Translations under genes and position numbers: made by a program
Notes under the pieces: model-generated
Database searches by the model: none
What the model was told of the DNA's origin: nothing
Seen by the model: only the letters and a program-made list of their open reading frames with translations
NCBI GenBank assembly: GCA_014360055.1
Contig: JACIYH010000006.1
Span: 1 to 60,390, forward strand
DNA: 60,390 bases
Direction of reading: 5' to 3'
Source of the DNA: Bacillota bacterium
GTDB taxonomy: Bacteria > Bacillota > Sulfobacillia > JACIYH01
Shown: piece after piece, positions 31,533 to 40,551 of the stretch
Layout of the letters: each line of letters opens with the position of its first letter
Position numbering within the stretch: position 1 is the first letter of the stretch

Positions 31533-33176
31533 TCAGTAGATGGCCGGCTCCCGGTAAGTGCCGAACACCCGGCGCAGGGTGTCCATCATTTCTCCCAGGG
31601 AACAGTAGGCCCGCACGCATTCCAGGATGGGGTACATCAGGTTGCCGGTGCCGCGGGCTTCGTCCTCCAGGCGCCGGAGGCACTCGCGCACCGCCCCCCC
31701 GTCCCGTTCTGCCCGGATGCGCTGCAGCCGGGCAATCTGCCGGCGTTCCACCTCGGGGTCGACCCGCAGGATGGGAATGGTAATCTTCTCCTCCAGCACG
31801 TACTTGTTGACCCCCACCACCACCTGCTCCCCCGCCTCCAGGGCCTTCTGGTACCGGTAGGCGCTGTCGGCGATTTCCCGCTGGGGGAACCCCAGTTCGA
31901 TGGCCCGGACCATGCCGCCCAGGGCCTCGATCTTGCGGAAATACTCCTCCGCCTGTTCCTCCATCTGGTTGGTGAGGGCCTCCACGAAATATGACCCCGC
32001 CAGCGGGTCGATGGTGTTGGCCACGCCCGACTCTTCCGCCAGGATCTGCTGGGTGCGCAGGGCGATGCGCACCGCCTTCTCGCTGGGGAGGGCCAGGGCC
32101 TCGTCCATGGAGTTGGTGTGCAGGGACTGGGTGCCGCCCAGCACGGCCGCCAGGGCCTGCACGGTGGTGCGGATGATGTTGCACTCGGGCTGCTGGGCGG
32201 TGAGGGAACAGCCCGCCGTCTGCGTGTGGAAGCGCATCAGCCACGAGCGGGGGTTGCGCGCGCCGAACCGTTCCCGCATCTGCCGCGCCCAGATGCGGCG
32301 GGCGGCCCGGTACTTGGCCACCTCTTCAAAGAGATCGTTGTGGGCGTTGAAGAAGAACGAGAGGCGAGGGGCGAACTCGTCCACGTCCAGGCCCCGCTCG
32401 ATGCCGGCCTGCACGTACGCCATGCCGTCGGCGAGGGTGAAGGCCAGTTCCTGCACCGCGGTGGCCCCCGCCTCGCGGATGTGGTACCCGGAGATGGAGA
32501 TGGTGTTCCAGCGCGGCACGTGGCGGGAGCCGAACTCGAAGGTGTCCACGATGAGGCGCATGGAGGGCTGCGGGGGAAACACAAAGGTCTTCTGTGCGAT
32601 GTACTCCTTCAGGATGTCGTTCTGGATGGTCCCCGACACCTGATCCCAGCTGACGCCCTGCTTCTCGGCCACCACCAGGTACATGGCCCACAGGATGGCG
32701 GCGGGGGCGTTGATGGTCATGGAGGTGGACACCCGATCCAGCCGGATGCCGGAGAACAGCCTCTCCATATCGTCCAGCGTGTCGATGGCAACCCCCAGCT
32801 TGCCCACTTCCCCCATCGCCCGGGGGTGGTCGGAGTCGTACCCCAGCAGGGTGGGGAAGTCGAAGGCAGTGGAGAGGCCGGTCTCCCCGTGTTCCAGCAG
32901 GTACTTGAAGCGGGCGTTCGTATCCTCAGCCGTACCGAAGCCGGAGAACTGGCGCATGGTCCAGAGCCGCCCCCGGTACATGGTCGGGTAAACACCGCGC
33001 ACGAAGGGGTACTGCCCCGGGTCCCCCAGGTCGCGCTGGTAATCAAGGTCAGCAATGTCCTCGGGACGGTACACCGCCTTCACGGGCTGGCCGGAAACGG
33101 TGCTGAACACAGCCTTGCGCTCCATGGCACCGGGCACACCCAACCCCTCCCCGCTCATGGTATGCCTGGCGGTCAC
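31533..33176 (-). CDS. icmA: Acyl-CoA mutase large subunit, isobutyryl-CoA mutase-like by specificity residues
   Basis: A 547-residue catalytic subunit of an adenosylcobalamin-dependent acyl-CoA mutase (TIM barrel). Two positions known to set specificity can be read. [13 protein letters not shown] has Phe77 where methylmalonyl-CoA mutase has Tyr. [12 protein letters not shown] has Gln195 where methylmalonyl-CoA mutase has Arg. Phe plus Gln, 118 residues apart as in IcmA (Phe80/Gln198), indicates isobutyryl-CoA/n-butyryl-CoA mutase rather than methylmalonyl-CoA mutase. The GTG at 33176 overlaps the rex stop (GTGA), though an ATG at 33158 is possible. A hydroxyacyl- or pivalyl-CoA preference is not excluded. 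Confidence 0.85.
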   Translation of the reverse strand: MTARHTMSGEGLGVPGAMERKAVFSTVSGQPVKAVYRPEDIADLDYQRDLGDPGQYPFVRGVYPTMYRGRLWTMRQFSGFGTAEDTNARFKYLLEHGETGLSTAFDFPTLLGYDSDHPRAMGEVGKLGVAIDTLDDMERLFSGIRLDRVSTSMTINAPAAILWAMYLVVAEKQGVSWDQVSGTIQNDILKEYIAQKTFVFPPQPSMRLIVDTFEFGSRHVPRWNTISISGYHIREAGATAVQELAFTLADGMAYVQAGIERGLDVDEFAPRLSFFFNAHNDLFEEVAKYRAARRIWARQMRERFGARNPRSWLMRFHTQTAGCSLTAQQPECNIIRTTVQALAAVLGGTQSLHTNSMDEALALPSEKAVRIALRTQQILAEESGVANTIDPLAGSYFVEALTNQMEEQAEEYFRKIEALGGMVRAIELGFPQREIADSAYRYQKALEAGEQVVVGVNKYVLEEKITIPILRVDPEVERRQIARLQRIRAERDGGAVRECLRRLEDEARGTGNLMYPILECVRAYCSLGEMMDTLRRVFGTYREPAIY

Positions 33177-33808
33177 AGGTAGAAAGCAAGTTGTTCCAGC
33201 TCAAGGCTCACGTCGGATTGCTGGAGGTGGACCTGGGGCGGTACCTGCAGCTTGCAGGGGGCGAAGTTGAGGATGGCCCGCACGCCGCCCGCCACACACA
33301 GGTCAGCCACACCCTGGGCGGCGGAAACCGGGACCGCGATCATCATGATGCGCACCTTGAGGTCCCGGGCCAGGGTGGGGATGGAGGAAGCGGGGGAGAT
33401 CTCCAGATTCTCCACCCGGGTGCCCACCTTGGCGGGGTCGTTGTCAAACAGCGCCACCAGCCGGAAAGGATAGTTCTGATCCGCCGCCCAGCGCCTCAGG
33501 GTGTACCGGGCGAGGGCCGTGCCCAGTTCACCCACACCCACGATGCCCACGTTGAGGGGCCGACTGATATTGAGGATGCGGCGCAACTCGTCACGCAAAA
33601 AGCGCGCCTGGTACCCCACGCCCTGCTTCCCGAATTCACCGAAAAGGGCCAGATCCTTGCGCACCTGAGCCGCCGATACCCCGGCCCTATCCCCCAATTC
33701 CTGGGATGAGATGAAGCGGTCGGGATCCCCGGGCCCCATTTCCTCCAACACCCGCAAGTACATGGCCAGCCTGCGTACCACCACGTCGGGGACCCGCCTC
33801 TTCCGCAC
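33173..33808 (-). CDS. rex: Redox-sensing transcriptional repressor Rex
   Basis: A 211-residue NADH/NAD+-sensing repressor. The N-terminal winged helix ([49 protein letters not shown]) is followed by a Rossmann domain with the NAD loop [16 protein letters not shown] and by the C-terminal swapped helix. GTG start with a G-rich ribosome binding site. It heads an operon with the acyl-CoA mutase genes, which may therefore be under NADH-responsive control. I found no convincing Rex operator (TTGTGA-N6-TCACAA type) upstream. Confidence 0.95.
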   Translation of the reverse strand: MRKRRVPDVVVRRLAMYLRVLEEMGPGDPDRFISSQELGDRAGVSAAQVRKDLALFGEFGKQGVGYQARFLRDELRRILNISRPLNVGIVGVGELGTALARYTLRRWAADQNYPFRLVALFDNDPAKVGTRVENLEISPASSIPTLARDLKVRIMMIAVPVSAAQGVADLCVAGGVRAILNFAPCKLQVPPQVHLQQSDVSLELEQLAFYL

Positions 33809-33850
33809 CGGAAGCCCCCCTCGCTGGCTGGATTCGGCCTTCGGTGCAGA

Positions 33851-34693
33851 CTATTCTACGCAGGCCGGTCCCTTCCCTTGTTGCGCACCGTGTGCAGGGC
33901 CACCGCACCTGTCGGGCACCGTGCCCTGGTGCAGGGCCACCACGCCCGGCGGTAACACGCGGTAGCTCACCCCCGTGAGGCCGGCGGACCTGAGGGCATC
34001 AGCGAGTTCCTCCAGGCCGGGCAGGTAGGCGAGAGACCTGGGCAGGTAACCGTACGGGCGCAACCGCCGCTGCGCCCGGTGCCCGCGCGGGCGCATGGGC
34101 CCCCGCGGGCGCGGGTGCCCGCGCTCCGGTGGGCTCCCCTCGTCGACCCCGCGCACGAATCCGGCCAGCACGCCGAGCAGGGGAACCACGCTGTGGAAGT
34201 ACGGGTAAAACCAGGCGCGCACCCAGGGCGAGGGCGGACGACACACCTCCAGGGCCAGCACCCGGCCGCCCGGCCTTACCACCCGGGCCATCTCGGCCAG
34301 GCAACGCGGGATGTCGTTGACGTTGCGCAGGGCAAAGCCTATCACCGCACAGTCGAAGGACCCGTCCGGGAACGGAAGGTCCAGCGCATCCCCCCGCACG
34401 AATTCGATCTCCACCGCGGCGGCCTGCCCGCGGGCGGCTTTGCGACGAGCGATCTCCAGCATACGGGGTGAGAAATCCACCCCCACCACGCGCCCCCCCG
34501 GTGCTACCTGGCGGGCCATGATGAGGGCTAGGTCCCCCGTGCCGCAACACACGTCCAGGGCGTGCCCTCCCGGACCCAGACCGGTCACCGCGGCCAGGCA
34601 TCGCTGCCAGCGCGGGTAGAAACCCGCCGTCATCAACCGGTTCATGAGGTCGTACCGGGGTGCGATGGTATCAAAAAGGGTGCGCACAAACAT
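33851..34693 (-). CDS. menG: Menaquinone/ubiquinone-type C-methyltransferase (UbiE/MenG family)
   Basis: 280 residues. FVRTLFDTIAPRYDLMNRLMTAG, LDVCCGTGDLALIMA (SAM-binding) and GFALRNVNDIPRCLAEMARVVRPGG are UbiE/MenG signatures; the enzyme methylates demethylmenaquinone. A 30-residue Pro/Arg/Gly-rich stretch (about residues 185-215, SPPERGHPRPRG and onward) is inserted just before the conserved YLPRSLAYLPG segment, replacing the usual short GxxxAYxYLPxS link, and the C-terminus is extended. ATG 34693 has GAGGAAAAGG upstream. It is the last gene of the UbiD-UbiA-ABC transporter run. Confidence 0.88.
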   Translation of the reverse strand: MFVRTLFDTIAPRYDLMNRLMTAGFYPRWQRCLAAVTGLGPGGHALDVCCGTGDLALIMARQVAPGGRVVGVDFSPRMLEIARRKAARGQAAAVEIEFVRGDALDLPFPDGSFDCAVIGFALRNVNDIPRCLAEMARVVRPGGRVLALEVCRPPSPWVRAWFYPYFHSVVPLLGVLAGFVRGVDEGSPPERGHPRPRGPMRPRGHRAQRRLRPYGYLPRSLAYLPGLEELADALRSAGLTGVSYRVLPPGVVALHQGTVPDRCGGPAHGAQQGKGPACVE

Positions 34694-34814
34694 GGCCTTT
34701 TCCTCGCCCGGCCGCGGCAGGCCAGTACCCTGTCGGCGGGCCTGCCGGGAGCAGCCGGGGCTACCGCAGCGCGCGTTCACGCCCGACCCCCTCCCCCACG
34801 GCGCGGTCGTCCGG

Positions 34815-35657
34815 TCACACGTATCGCCAGGGGCAACTCACCCTTTCCAGAAGGTCAAGTATCAGGTAGAGGCCCATACCCAGGGCCCCCATGGCCAGCA
34901 CCCCGGCCATCACCTCGTCCCACCCGAGGCGGGTCCAGGCCAGCATGATGAAATAGCCGATCCCGCTCTGGGAGGCCCAGGTTTCCGCCAGGAACAGCAC
35001 CGCGATGGCGGTCCCCAGACCCACCCGCAGCGAGGTGAAGACGGCAGGCAACACCGCCGGCCACACCACGTGCCGGTATACGTCCCGGGCCGACGCCCCC
35101 AGGGAGTGCACAGAGTGGAGGAACTGGGGCGACAGCGACCGGGAAGCATCACGGGTGCCCACCAGCACCTGGAAGAACACCACCAGCCATACCAGGAAAA
35201 TGCGGGCGACATCGCCCAGGCCCAAGACGGCCATGACCACGGGCAGAAAGACACTCTTGGGAACCGGGTAGGTCAGGTAGATGGCGGGGCCGGCCAGGCG
35301 GTCAGCCACCCGCGCCTGCCCCAGCACCATTCCAGCAGGCACGGCCGTGACCGCGGCCAGGCAGAGGCTGGACACCACCCGCCAGGTGGAAATCGCCGTG
35401 TGGTAGGCGAGCCCGTGCCCCCAGGCCCGCCCCAGGGCCCGGAAGCTGGCAACGGGATCGGGGAGGGCGGGCAACCCCAGCCCCCGGCTCAATGCCCACC
35501 ACGCGCCCAGGAGCAACACCACCACGCCCAGGTACGACAACGTCAGCGCCGCGGTCGCCTTGCCGCGGGATCGCACCCGCTTCCCCACACCCGTGCCAGC
35601 GGCCCACCGCCGGCCGGGCCTCGCCTCACCCTCGTGCGCAGTCACCCGGTCAGGCAC
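34815..35657 (-). CDS. ABC transporter permease (SsuC/TauC/ThiX-like)
   Basis: A 280-residue permease with six or so membrane segments and the cytoplasmic EAA-type loop (HSLGASARDVYRHVVWPAVLPAVFTSLRVGLG) of the BPD_transp_1 family. These permeases import sulfonates, taurine, pyrimidine precursors or aromatic carboxylates. The GTG at 35657 overlaps the ATPase stop by 8 bases. It lies in an operon between UbiA- and MenG-type genes, so a quinone-related cargo is possible but unproven. Confidence 0.88.
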   Translation of the reverse strand: MPDRVTAHEGEARPGRRWAAGTGVGKRVRSRGKATAALTLSYLGVVVLLLGAWWALSRGLGLPALPDPVASFRALGRAWGHGLAYHTAISTWRVVSSLCLAAVTAVPAGMVLGQARVADRLAGPAIYLTYPVPKSVFLPVVMAVLGLGDVARIFLVWLVVFFQVLVGTRDASRSLSPQFLHSVHSLGASARDVYRHVVWPAVLPAVFTSLRVGLGTAIAVLFLAETWASQSGIGYFIMLAWTRLGWDEVMAGVLAMGALGMGLYLILDLLERVSCPWRYV

Positions 35658-36399
35658 TGCGGGCCATCACCTCGGGGCGGCACAGTTCACGTAACCTGGT
35701 GCAGAGGTCCAGGAACTGCCCGGTGGCCCGGTAACCCGGCTCCATCGCCCCCGGGTTGGACACCTGCCATGAGATACGCCCCGGGGCCATGACCAGGATC
35801 TGCTGCCCGAGAAAGGCCGCCTCGGCGATGTCGTGAGTCACCAGCACCGCGGTGATCTCCCCCCGCCGCAAGATTCCCGCCACCAGTTCCTGCATGGCCT
35901 CCCGGGTGAGGGCATCCAGGGACGAGAAGGGCTCGTCCATGAGCAGGAGGTCCGGCTCCAGGGCCAGGGCACGGGCGATGGCCACCCGCTGTCGCTGCCC
36001 CCCGCTCAACTGGGCCGGAAACCGGTGGCGCAGTTCCCACAGACCCATTTCCCGCAACAGCCCTTCCACTCGCGCGCGCCCGGCCCGAAGCCGGCCCCGG
36101 ATCTCGAGCCCCAGGGCCGCGTTGGCCCAGACCGTCTTCCAGGGAAACAGGCCCCAATCTTGGAGGATGACGGCGGTGCGCTCGCGCGGACCGCGCACCA
36201 CCTCACCCCCCACGCGTACCTCCCCGGCCGCCGGGGTGACGAGGCCAGCCAGCGCGTGCAGCAGGGTGGTCTTCCCGCAGCCGGAAGGGCCGATGATGGC
36301 ACAGGCAGTCCCGCGGGGGAGGGAGAAGGACACACCCGCCAGGGCCACCGCGGGAGGCCGTCCCGGGTATTCCACACGCAGGTCCCTAACCTCGATCAC
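35650..36399 (-). CDS. ABC transporter ATP-binding protein (SsuB/TauB-like)
   Basis: A 249-residue ATPase with Walker A GPSGCGKTTLLHAL, ABC signature LSGGQRQRVAIARALAL, Walker B LLLMDEPFSSLD and H-loop VLVTHDIAEA. It powers the permease encoded downstream. ATG 36399 overlaps the binding-protein gene stop by 4 bases. The sequence group (SsuB/TauB) agrees with the NMT1-type binding protein. Confidence 0.93.
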   Translation of the reverse strand: MIEVRDLRVEYPGRPPAVALAGVSFSLPRGTACAIIGPSGCGKTTLLHALAGLVTPAAGEVRVGGEVVRGPRERTAVILQDWGLFPWKTVWANAALGLEIRGRLRAGRARVEGLLREMGLWELRHRFPAQLSGGQRQRVAIARALALEPDLLLMDEPFSSLDALTREAMQELVAGILRRGEITAVLVTHDIAEAAFLGQQILVMAPGRISWQVSNPGAMEPGYRATGQFLDLCTRLRELCRPEVMARSA

Positions 36400-37451
36400 C
36401 TGCCATCCCCCACGAAGCGCCCGTCGATGAGATCCTCATACCGCAGGGGCTGTGCGAGCAGTCCCTTCTCGCCCAACCAGTTGAGGGCGTCCTCCACCTG
36501 CGCCCGCGTGGGCAGTACCAGGCCGGGGAAGTGGAGGGAGCGGTACCAGTCCAGCACCTCCTTGGGGACACCCGCCTTCTCGGTGAGGAGGTCCGCGAAG
36601 CGCGCGGGATCCGCGTTGATGTCGGCCACGGCACGGGCGTAAGCCCGCATCACCTTCTCCACGTCCTCCGCCCTCTCCTCGAGCACGGCCCGGCGGAAGA
36701 TGACAACGGCCTGGGAGATGTTCTCCGCCGTGTCGTCCACCACCAGGTGCGCACCCCGCTTCTGGGCCAGGGCGGCGAAGGGATCGGGCAGGGCGGCCGC
36801 CGTTACCTTGCCGGCCATGAGCAGTTCGAACCGCACCGGGATCTTGGCCACTGCCATGGTCCGGATCTCCTCGGGACGGAACCCCCGCCTCTGGAGCAGC
36901 CGGGTGACGGTGAACTCGATGAGGGAGTTGGGTGAGAGGGCGATCTCCCTCCCCCTCAGGTCATCCACAGCCAGGGCGGTGCCGGGCGGGCTGAGGATGG
37001 CGATGCGTCCCTCGCGCCCGTCCGCACCCAGCGTGAGGCTGACGACCCCCACCCGGGTTCCCCCGGCGTGCAGGAGGGCGACTGCCACCAGGTCCGCCAC
37101 CGCCCCGTCCACCTCTCCGGCAGTGAGGGCGGCGTCCCGCTCGGCGGCGCTGGCGAACGTCATCAGGTTTACGGCGACGCCCTCTTCCCGGAAGTAACCC
37201 TGGCGCTCCGCCACCCAAAAGGGCAGGGTGTCCTCGATGGGGATGAGACCGAGCGTGATGGCCCGCTGTTCTGCCCGACGCCCGCACCCCCCGGCAGCAC
37301 CGCTGGTGAGCGCCATCACCACCAGCGCGGTCACCACCAGGGCAGCGGTCCGTGCACGTCTGCCCGGGGTTTGCCGGCGCCGGGATAACTGCCCCGACTC
37401 AACGGTGGCCCCTCCCTGCAGCCCTCTGGTTCTTGGCTTTCTAACCGTCAC
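36396..37451 (-). CDS. ABC transporter substrate-binding lipoprotein (NMT1/THI5-like, SsuA group)
   Basis: 351 residues. A basic N-terminus precedes a membrane helix and lipobox (LTSGAAGGCGRR), so the protein is lipid-anchored outside the membrane. The mature part ITLGLIPIEDTLPFWVAERQGYFREEGVAVNLMTF is the typical start of NMT1-like binding proteins; LRGREIALSPNSLIEF and EEIRTMAVAKIPVRFELLMAGKVTAAALPDPFA line the ligand cleft in this family. It resembles the fold of the menaquinone enzymes MqnA/MqnD, but it is exported and paired with its own permease and ATPase, so it is a transporter component. GTG start with GGGGAGG upstream; it is 41 bases after ubiA. Confidence 0.88.
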   Translation of the reverse strand: MTVRKPRTRGLQGGATVESGQLSRRRQTPGRRARTAALVVTALVVMALTSGAAGGCGRRAEQRAITLGLIPIEDTLPFWVAERQGYFREEGVAVNLMTFASAAERDAALTAGEVDGAVADLVAVALLHAGGTRVGVVSLTLGADGREGRIAILSPPGTALAVDDLRGREIALSPNSLIEFTVTRLLQRRGFRPEEIRTMAVAKIPVRFELLMAGKVTAAALPDPFAALAQKRGAHLVVDDTAENISQAVVIFRRAVLEERAEDVEKVMRAYARAVADINADPARFADLLTEKAGVPKEVLDWYRSLHFPGLVLPTRAQVEDALNWLGEKGLLAQPLRYEDLIDGRFVGDGR

Positions 37452-37492
37452 GCTGCCACCTCCCCTCCCTGCCCCCTCACCGGGCCCGCCCC

Positions 37493-38362
37493 TCAGCGCA
37501 ATACCGCCGCCAGGGCGGTGGTTGCGAAAAACACCACGCTGATGATGCCGTTGAGATCGAAGAAGGCCCGGTTCAGCCGGGACAGGTCACTCACAGATAG
37601 GATGCTGTGCTCATACACCAGCAGCAGGGCCATGGCCAGCAGCCCCATGGCGTACCAGAAGCCCGCCCCCAGCACGGGCAGCACGGCAAACAGGCAGGCC
37701 CAGGCCAGCACGTGTACCGCCAGGGAACAGCGGAGGGCCGCCCGGATGCCGAAGCGGGCGGGAATCGAGTGGACGCCATGGGCGCGATCGAACTCCACAT
37801 CCGCAAGGGCGTACAGGATGTCGAACCCGGCCACCCACAGCCCCGCCCCCGCTCCTAGCAGATAAGCGGCCGGGTGGGCGGCACCCGTCACCGCGATCCA
37901 CCCCCCGAAGGGCGCGGCGAACTCGGCCAGGCCCAGTACGAAGTGACATCCCCAGGTGAAGCGCTTGGTGTAGGGGTACACCACCAGCACCACCAGGGCC
38001 ACGGGGAAAAGTTTGAGACACAATGGATTCAGCATGGCCGCCGCCAGGGCGAGCAGGGCGAGGGACACCACCACCAGGCCCACCACTTCGCCGGGCTTCA
38101 CCGCCCCGCGCGGCAGGTGCCAGTGGGAGGTGCGGGGGTTGAGGGCATCCAGGGCGCGATCCACCAGGCGGTTCAGGCCCATGGCCGCCGTGCGCGCCCC
38201 CACCATGGCCACCGTCACCCAGAAGAAGTCGTGGCCGCTGGGCCAGCCGCCCGAGGCCAGGAAGGTGGCGGCGTAGGCAAAGGGCAGGGCGAAGATGGTG
38301 TGTTCCCAGCGCACGAGTTCCGCCAGGTGCACCAGCTTCCGTACCAGACCCTCACCTTTCAA
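37493..38362 (-). CDS. ubiA: UbiA-family prenyltransferase (4-hydroxybenzoate octaprenyltransferase-like)
   Basis: A 289-residue integral membrane prenyltransferase with about nine helices. The two Asp-rich motifs are NRLVDRALDALNPRT and DILYALADVEFDRAHGVHSIPARFG, which bind the prenyl diphosphate through Mg2+. With a UbiD homologue upstream and UbiE/MenG downstream, the likely role is prenylation of a naphthoate in menaquinone synthesis (the MqnP role in the futalosine route). None of mqnA-D is in the window. It overlaps the ubiD gene by 11 bases. Confidence 0.9.
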   Translation of the reverse strand: MKGEGLVRKLVHLAELVRWEHTIFALPFAYAATFLASGGWPSGHDFFWVTVAMVGARTAAMGLNRLVDRALDALNPRTSHWHLPRGAVKPGEVVGLVVVSLALLALAAAMLNPLCLKLFPVALVVLVVYPYTKRFTWGCHFVLGLAEFAAPFGGWIAVTGAAHPAAYLLGAGAGLWVAGFDILYALADVEFDRAHGVHSIPARFGIRAALRCSLAVHVLAWACLFAVLPVLGAGFWYAMGLLAMALLLVYEHSILSVSDLSRLNRAFFDLNGIISVVFFATTALAAVLR

Positions 38363-39791
38363 ACCCGTATTCCTCCCAGCGCCGGTCCACCAGTTCGCAG
38401 ATCTCGGCGCTCATCTCCGCCCGCTCCGGCCAGGGACGCACCTGGCCTTCTCCGGGCCACTTGCGGGTGGCGTCTATGCCCATCTTGGTCCCGTAGGCGG
38501 GATACGGGGCAGCGTGGTCGAGGGTGTCCAGCGGCCCCGGCACGATGGTGATGTCCCGCCCGGGGTCCACGCTGGTCCCCACCACCCAGGCCACCTGGCG
38601 GTAGTCGTGTACGTCCACGTCCCCGTCCACCACCACCAGCACCTTGGTGAGGGCCAGCAACCCCAGGCCCCACAGGGCCGACATCACCTGACGGGCGTGC
38701 CCGGGATACCGCTTGCGGATGGAAACTATTGCTAAGTTGTGGAAGACACCCTCCACGGGCAGGTCCAGGTCCACCAGGTCGGGGACGAGGAGGCGCAGCA
38801 GGGGAAGGAAGATGCGCTCGGTGGCCTTCCCCAGCCAGGCGTCCTCCATGGGGGGAGCCCCCACCACCGTAGCCGGGTATACGGGGTCACGCCGCCGGGT
38901 GAGGGCAGTGAGGTGAAACACGGGGTAGGGTTCCGGTGGCGAGTAATAACCGGTGTGATCGCCAAAGGGCCCCTCCAGCCTTTCTTCCCCCACCTCCACG
39001 TAGCCTTCCAGCACGAACTCCGCTTCCGCGGGCACCTCCAGGTCGACACTGACGGCCCTGACGAGTTCCACCGGAGCCCGGCGGAGCAGGCCCGCGAACA
39101 GGTACTCGTCCAGCACCGCGGGCAGGGGTGCGGTCGCGGCGTAAATCAGGGCGGGATCCCCTCCCAGCGCCACCGCCACGGGGAGTCTCTCCCCGGGCCG
39201 TAGCAAGCCCGCGTGGCGCGCTCCGTCCTTGTGGATGTGCCAGTGCACGCCCAGGGTGCGGTCGTCGTACACCTGCATGCGGTACATACCCACGTTGGCA
39301 CGGCCGCTGGCGGGGTCGCGCGTGATCACCAGGGGGAGGGTGAGGAAGCGGCCCCCATCGCCCGGCCAGCACTGCAGCACGGGCAGGTCGCCCAGGGACG
39401 GGTTTTGCTCCACCACCTGCTGACAGGGCGCACGGCTCACTCTCCGCGGGAGGTACGAAGCCGCCTCCGCCAGGCGGGGCAGCGCCCGCAGGCGATCCCC
39501 CCAGTTCTCCAGCCGCGGCAGCTCCAGCCAGGACGCCAGGCGGCGGCCGATCTCGTCCGGGTCACCTCCCAGGGCAAGCCTGACGCGCGCGGGCGTCCCG
39601 AACAGGTTCATGGCCACCGGGTAGGGGGAGCCCCGCGCCCGCTCGAAGAGCACCGCCGGCCCGCCACCCCGCACGAGACGCGCGGCCACCTCGGCCATCT
39701 CCAGCACGGGGTCGACCTCCACCTTCACCCGGTGCAGTTCTCCCCTTTTCTCCAGGTCGGCCAGGTACTCGCCCAGGTTCCGGTACGCCAC
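38352..39791 (-). CDS. ubiD: UbiD-family decarboxylase (prenylated-FMN dependent)
   Basis: 479 residues. Signatures are GMYRMQVYDDRTLGVHWHIHKDGARH and LEGPFGDHTGYYSPPEPYPVFHLTALTRR, with the conserved Arg and acidic residues of the prenylated-FMN active site, and YGTKMGIDATRKWPGEG near the end. It decarboxylates the prenylated aromatic or naphthoate acid in quinone synthesis. A UbiX flavin prenyltransferase gene, needed for the cofactor, is not in the window. Immediately downstream of the TetR regulator gene (13-base gap) and overlapping ubiA. Confidence 0.93.
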   Translation of the reverse strand: MAYRNLGEYLADLEKRGELHRVKVEVDPVLEMAEVAARLVRGGGPAVLFERARGSPYPVAMNLFGTPARVRLALGGDPDEIGRRLASWLELPRLENWGDRLRALPRLAEAASYLPRRVSRAPCQQVVEQNPSLGDLPVLQCWPGDGGRFLTLPLVITRDPASGRANVGMYRMQVYDDRTLGVHWHIHKDGARHAGLLRPGERLPVAVALGGDPALIYAATAPLPAVLDEYLFAGLLRRAPVELVRAVSVDLEVPAEAEFVLEGYVEVGEERLEGPFGDHTGYYSPPEPYPVFHLTALTRRRDPVYPATVVGAPPMEDAWLGKATERIFLPLLRLLVPDLVDLDLPVEGVFHNLAIVSIRKRYPGHARQVMSALWGLGLLALTKVLVVVDGDVDVHDYRQVAWVVGTSVDPGRDITIVPGPLDTLDHAAPYPAYGTKMGIDATRKWPGEGQVRPWPERAEMSAEICELVDRRWEEYGFER

Positions 39792-39804
39792 CCGCTAACC
39801 CACC

Positions 39805-40521
39805 TCACCTTTCTCCCGCGGCGAAGCCCCCAGGCGCCGCAGCCTGGTCTCGGCCTGCCGAGCGGCGTTCGGCAGGTCCGGCTGAGCGGGCAGCCTGCCC
39901 GCGCTGGGGTTGGCGCGAGCCGGGGGCACCGATGCCTCTGAGGTTGTATGCCACCAGGCCCGGCAGGACTTCCTCCAGGTCGGCAACGTCGCCCCGCACC
40001 CAGGCCAGCAGTATCTCGGCAAAGGAGCCCACCCACGCCCAGGCCGCCACCCGGGCGTCCAGGGGTGGAATGAGCCCGGCGGCCCTTGCCTCCTCCAGGT
40101 CCTGCGCCACGTAATCCGCAAACAGCCGGTGCAGCTGGGCCAGCCTCTCCTCGCACGCGGGCAGGGCCCCGGGTGCCTGCAGGAGCGCCACCCGGGCCAG
40201 ATCACGGTGAGCGGAAAAGGCCCGCACTGCACCCTCCAGGGAGGCGGCCAGTTTGGCGATCACGTCCGGCTTCCCCTGCCGGGCGCGGACGATCCCCTCC
40301 AGCACCGCCCGCGTGCCCCGGTCGATGAGGGCGAGGAAGAGCTCCTCCTTGCTGGGGAAGTACAGGTATACCGTCCCGGTGGCCACCCCGGCCTCCTGCG
40401 CCACGTCCTTCACCGTGGTGGCCGCGTAGCCCCGGGCGGCGAAGACGCGCTCGGCGGCATCCAGGATCATCGTCTCCTTCTCCAGCCGCTTCTCTGCTTC
40501 CATCTGCCGCCCCGCCCCCAT
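39805..40521 (-). CDS. TetR-family transcriptional regulator, FadR(Bacillus)-like by operator
   Basis: 238 residues. HTH region: ILDAAERVFAARGYAATTVKDVAQEAGVATGTVYLYFPSKEELFLALIDRGT, a classic TetR N-terminus. The ligand-binding half has no recognised motif and ends in a Gly/Ala/Gln-rich tail of about 40 residues. The ATG at 40521 is used; ATG 40503 (MEAEKRLEKETMI) is equally possible. A palindrome 31 bases upstream matches the operator class of Bacillus FadR, a TetR repressor released by long-chain acyl-CoA, so acyl-CoA sensing is a testable inference. It is the first gene of the UbiD-UbiA-ABC-MenG run and divergent from the methyltransferase operon. Confidence 0.88.
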   Translation of the reverse strand: MGAGRQMEAEKRLEKETMILDAAERVFAARGYAATTVKDVAQEAGVATGTVYLYFPSKEELFLALIDRGTRAVLEGIVRARQGKPDVIAKLAASLEGAVRAFSAHRDLARVALLQAPGALPACEERLAQLHRLFADYVAQDLEEARAAGLIPPLDARVAAWAWVGSFAEILLAWVRGDVADLEEVLPGLVAYNLRGIGAPGSRQPQRGQAARSAGPAERRSAGRDQAAAPGGFAAGER

Positions 40522-40551
40522 ACCCGCCGTTGCCGCTCCTCGCTCGCGCGG

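Noticed and set aside
36396-37451. MqnA/MqnD (menaquinone enzyme) identity for the binding-protein gene
   Set aside because: It has a lipoprotein signal and sits with its own permease and ATPase, so it is an exported transporter component despite the similar fold and the quinone context.
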